From NCBI GenBank assembly GCA_023415575.1, contig JAEZKF010000025.1:1-41735 (forward strand): a stretch of 41,735 bases of DNA, given 5' to 3'. This DNA is from Bacillota bacterium. GTDB lineage: Bacteria; Bacillota; Clostridia; Oscillospirales; Ruminococcaceae. The translations under genes were made by a program, and so were the position numbers. This document shows positions 39,822 through 41,735 of this stretch, one piece after another. The notes under the pieces were generated by a model that worked only from the letters and a program-made list of their open reading frames with translations, was not told the DNA's origin and ran no database searches. Positions within the stretch are counted from its first letter, which is position 1. Each line of letters opens with the position of its first letter.

Positions 39822-40010
39822 TTGAAGGCATTCTTAGATAGGAGCGGCTGCATCTCCTGCGGACTGTGTCCGACCATCTGCCCTGAGGTGTTCCGCATGG
39901 GAGATGACGGCGTTGCCGAGGTCTATACCGAGGAGGTTCCGCCGGAGGTAGAAGATCAGGCCGTAGAGGCACAGGAAAGCTGCCCGGTTTCCGTCATCAA
40001 AGTAGAATAG
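39822..40010 (+). CDS. Small [4Fe-4S] ferredoxin
   Basis: The 62-residue protein starts at TTG 39822 behind AAGGAAGGTG. The motif SGCISCGLCPTICPEVF supplies Cys10, Cys13 and Cys16, and the distal Cys54 is in ESCPVSVI, the standard pattern for a single-cluster ferredoxin of the Thermotoga/Desulfovibrio type; Cys20 may form a disulfide or be spare. It would carry one electron at low potential. As last gene of the Fnr-Ric cluster it may feed electrons to the di-iron proteins. Confidence 0.92.
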   Translation: MKAFLDRSGCISCGLCPTICPEVFRMGDDGVAEVYTEEVPPEVEDQAVEAQESCPVSVIKVE

Positions 40011-40021
40011 TTTAAACACAA

Positions 40022-40059
40022 AACACGCCGCATTAAGAGTTGATGCGGCGTGTTCTTTT
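40022..40059 (+). terminator. Terminator of the Fnr-Ric-ferredoxin cluster
   Basis: A 12-bp stem AACACGCCGCAT/ATGCGGCGTGTT with a 9-nt loop is followed by CTTTTTC, 12 bp after the ferredoxin stop. Confidence 0.9.
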
Positions 40060-40074
40060 TCTTTGTCATATAAG

Positions 40075-40109
40075 AAAGCAACGAACACGTAATTACATGT
40101 GCGTTGCTT
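40075..40109 (-). terminator. Terminator of the xylAB operon
   Basis: AAGCAACG (40076-40083) pairs with CGTTGCTT (40102-40109), with further partial pairing inside. On the minus strand it follows the xylB stop by 17 bp and runs into TTTCTTATAT. Confidence 0.75.
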
Positions 40110-40126
40110 AAAGAAATGGAGGATTA

Positions 40127-41650
40127 TTATAACTTACTTAGTGTGCCAAAGCCCTCTTTGAGTGCGGGATACAGCGAGCAGTAGAGCTGATAGAAAGGCT
40201 CATATTTGCTGCTGTTTTCCGCAATGGGTTGCTGGGGCGGGTTCGTGCGGATAACCTTGTCGCACGCCTCGGCAACGCTTGCATAAACGCCCGTTCCTAC
40301 GCCTGCCAACAGGGCAACGCCAAGGGCGGGGCCCTCGCGGTTCTGCACCGTGGTAACCGGAACCGAATAGATATCCGCCATCATCTGCCGCCACACCTTG
40401 CTGGTGCCGCCGCCTCCGCAGGCAAACATCTCGTCCGAAACAACGCCCATGCCCCTGAGTACATCAAGGCACTGGCGCTGGGAGTACATAACGCCTTCCA
40501 TAATCGCGCGCAGCATATCGCGTTTGGTGTGAATTGCGCTCAGCCCGATAAAGGCGCCGCGCGCATTTTCATCCAAGAGCGGGCTGCGCTCGCCCATGAG
40601 GTAAGGCAGGTAGAGCAGGCGGTTTGCACCAATCGGCGCCTTATCCGCCTCCGCGTCCATGAGCTGGTAGGGGTCAACCTCCATGCGGGAGGCAACCGAA
40701 ATCTCATCCGCGCAGAAGTTATTTCTAAACCACTGCAGCGAAAGACCCGCTGCAAGCGTACAGCTCATAACTGTCCACGCGCCCGGAACTGCCGAGCAGA
40801 AGGTGTGCACCCTGCCGGCGGGGTCGATGGTGACTTCGTCCGAGTGGGCAAAGATTACACCGCTCGTACCGATGGTGGTAAACGCCTTACCTGTCCGCAC
40901 AACACCCGTGCCGATAGCGGCTGCGGCATTGTCGCCGGCACCGCCCACGACAGGCGTTCCGGCCGAAAGACCCGTAAGGGCTGCGGCCTCGTCGGTTACA
41001 GTGCCCGTAACCTCGCAGCTTTCGTACATCTTGCCAAGCAAAGCCTTGTCGATGTCAAGTGCTTTGAGCACCTCATCCGACCAAGCGCGCTTTGGCACAT
41101 CAAGAAGCTGCATGCCGGAGGCGTCGCTTACTTCGGTTGCGTATTCGCCGGTCAGCTTGTAGCGGATATAGTCCTTGGGTAGCAATATATGCGCACAACG
41201 AGCATAAAGCTCGGGCTCGTGCTTTTTCACCCACAGAATCTTAGATGCGGTAAAGCTGGGAAGGGCAGGGTTTGCAGTGATTTCAATCAGCCGCTTTGCA
41301 CCGACTGCCTGTGTAATATCGCGGCATTCTTCACCGGTACGGCCATCGCACCAGATGATGCTCTTGCGCAGTACCTCGCCCTTTTCATCGAGCATAACGA
41401 GTCCGTGCATCTGGCCGGAGATGCCGATGCCTGCGATGTCGCGCGCATCAATCCCGCTTTTAGAGATAACGGTGCGCGTGGTCTGCACAGCGGCATTCCA
41501 CCAGTCTTCGGGCGACTGCTCCGCCCAGCCGTTTTGCGGCTGATAGAGCGGATACTCCACCGTGGCGGACGCAACGGCCACGCCATCGGCGGAGAACAGC
41601 ACCGTTTTGGTGCCGGAAGTGCCCAGATCAATACCCAGCAGGTATTTCAT
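40127..41650 (-). CDS. xylB: Xylulokinase
   Basis: The 507-residue FGGY kinase begins YLLGIDLGTSGTKTVLFSAD (phosphate-binding loop). It contains NGWAEQSPEDWW, the substrate segment ISGQMHGLVMLDEKG, GGAGDNAAAAIGTGVV with the catalytic Asp, and a C-terminal ACGGGGTSKVWRQMMADIY. These are the XylB signatures. It phosphorylates D-xylulose to xylulose 5-phosphate, which enters the pentose phosphate or phosphoketolase path. ATG 41650 follows AAAAGGAAGTG, 17 bp after the xylA stop, so xylA and xylB are co-transcribed. Confidence 0.96.
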   Translation of the reverse strand: MKYLLGIDLGTSGTKTVLFSADGVAVASATVEYPLYQPQNGWAEQSPEDWWNAAVQTTRTVISKSGIDARDIAGIGISGQMHGLVMLDEKGEVLRKSIIWCDGRTGEECRDITQAVGAKRLIEITANPALPSFTASKILWVKKHEPELYARCAHILLPKDYIRYKLTGEYATEVSDASGMQLLDVPKRAWSDEVLKALDIDKALLGKMYESCEVTGTVTDEAAALTGLSAGTPVVGGAGDNAAAAIGTGVVRTGKAFTTIGTSGVIFAHSDEVTIDPAGRVHTFCSAVPGAWTVMSCTLAAGLSLQWFRNNFCADEISVASRMEVDPYQLMDAEADKAPIGANRLLYLPYLMGERSPLLDENARGAFIGLSAIHTKRDMLRAIMEGVMYSQRQCLDVLRGMGVVSDEMFACGGGGTSKVWRQMMADIYSVPVTTVQNREGPALGVALLAGVGTGVYASVAEACDKVIRTNPPQQPIAENSSKYEPFYQLYCSLYPALKEGFGTLSKL

Positions 41651-41667
41651 ATCGCGTTCACTTCCTT

Positions 41668-41735
41668 TTATCCAATGATGTTTCCAAACAGAACGCTGTT
41701 TACGATGCTCTCAAGATACTCCTGCTTGCCGGAAC
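41668..41735 (-). CDS. xylA: Xylose isomerase, C-terminal fragment (partial at right edge)
   Basis: The minus strand entering from the right edge encodes SGKQEYLESIVNSVLFGNII plus a final Gly and a TAA at 41670-41668. SGKQEYLE-x2-VN is the well-known end of xylose isomerase, and the position directly before xylB agrees. The enzyme interconverts D-xylose and D-xylulose. Only about 21 residues are in the window, so completeness cannot be judged. Confidence 0.85.
   Translation of the reverse strand, partial: SGKQEYLESIVNSVLFGNIIG

Noticed and set aside
40229..41182. A 317-codon plus-strand frame opposite xylB
   Set aside because: It is a shadow of the xylulokinase reading frame, with Arg/Ala-rich translation and no ribosome site.

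Overview
The window reads as chromosome of an anaerobic, low-to-mid G+C Firmicute, most likely a plant-fibre-degrading Clostridia (Oscillospiraceae/Ruminococcaceae-like; the family is inferred). The signs are strong AGGAGG-type ribosome sites, frequent TTG starts, a LytTR/GHKL regulator pair, an Lpl-type sugar ABC transporter, a xylose/glucuronate catabolic locus and an Fnr/Ric stress cluster.

Layout. (1) Positions 1-2445 look like the right end of an integrated mobile element. It is A+T-rich, carries a sigma factor, a membrane anti-sigma-like protein and a small secreted protein, and ends at a 3'-terminal tRNA fragment with its CCA and the tRNA's terminator (presumptive attachment site). (2) 2538-6894 is accessory: two GNAT acetyltransferases, a solitary A+T-rich winged-helix/TIR protein (possible anti-phage effector), and a small cytoplasmic protein translationally coupled to a secreted lipoprotein nuclease. 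(3) 7075-9076 is an Agr-like two-component pair without a peptide gene. (4) 9257-17405 holds a lipoprotein, LemA, a DUF2207 membrane protein, a zinc-ribbon/SHOCT protein, two tandem paralogous surface proteins ending in IPETG, and a LUD-domain protein. (5) 17557-23117 holds an L,D-transpeptidase, the NHEJ pair Ku-LigD (PE-LIG-POL order) and an orphan dihydrolipoyl-dehydrogenase-like flavoenzyme.

(6) 23309-36491 is a glucuronoxylan side-chain (aldouronate) utilisation locus. On the minus strand aguA is followed by two permeases, a solute-binding lipoprotein and two Gfo/Idh/MocA oxidoreductases. Next come a serine hydrolase, a divergent AraC regulator, and uxuB-uxuA. At the right edge lie xylB and the 3' end of xylA. 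Imported aldouronates would be cleaved by AguA to (methyl)glucuronate and xylo-oligosaccharide; UxuB/UxuA carry fructuronate to 2-keto-3-deoxygluconate, and XylA/XylB carry xylose to xylulose 5-phosphate. UxaC, KdgK, KdgA and xylosidases are not in the window.

(7) Inserted between uxuB and xylB is a plus-strand O2/NO-type stress cluster: an Fe-S Fnr-like regulator, Ric (di-iron Fe-S repair), a DUF1858 protein, a DUF438-hemerythrin-PAS protein and a ferredoxin. The ric promoter has a near-consensus FNR site centred exactly 41.5 bp upstream of the predicted transcription start.

All function calls come from reading the sequence and recalling families; no database search was run.
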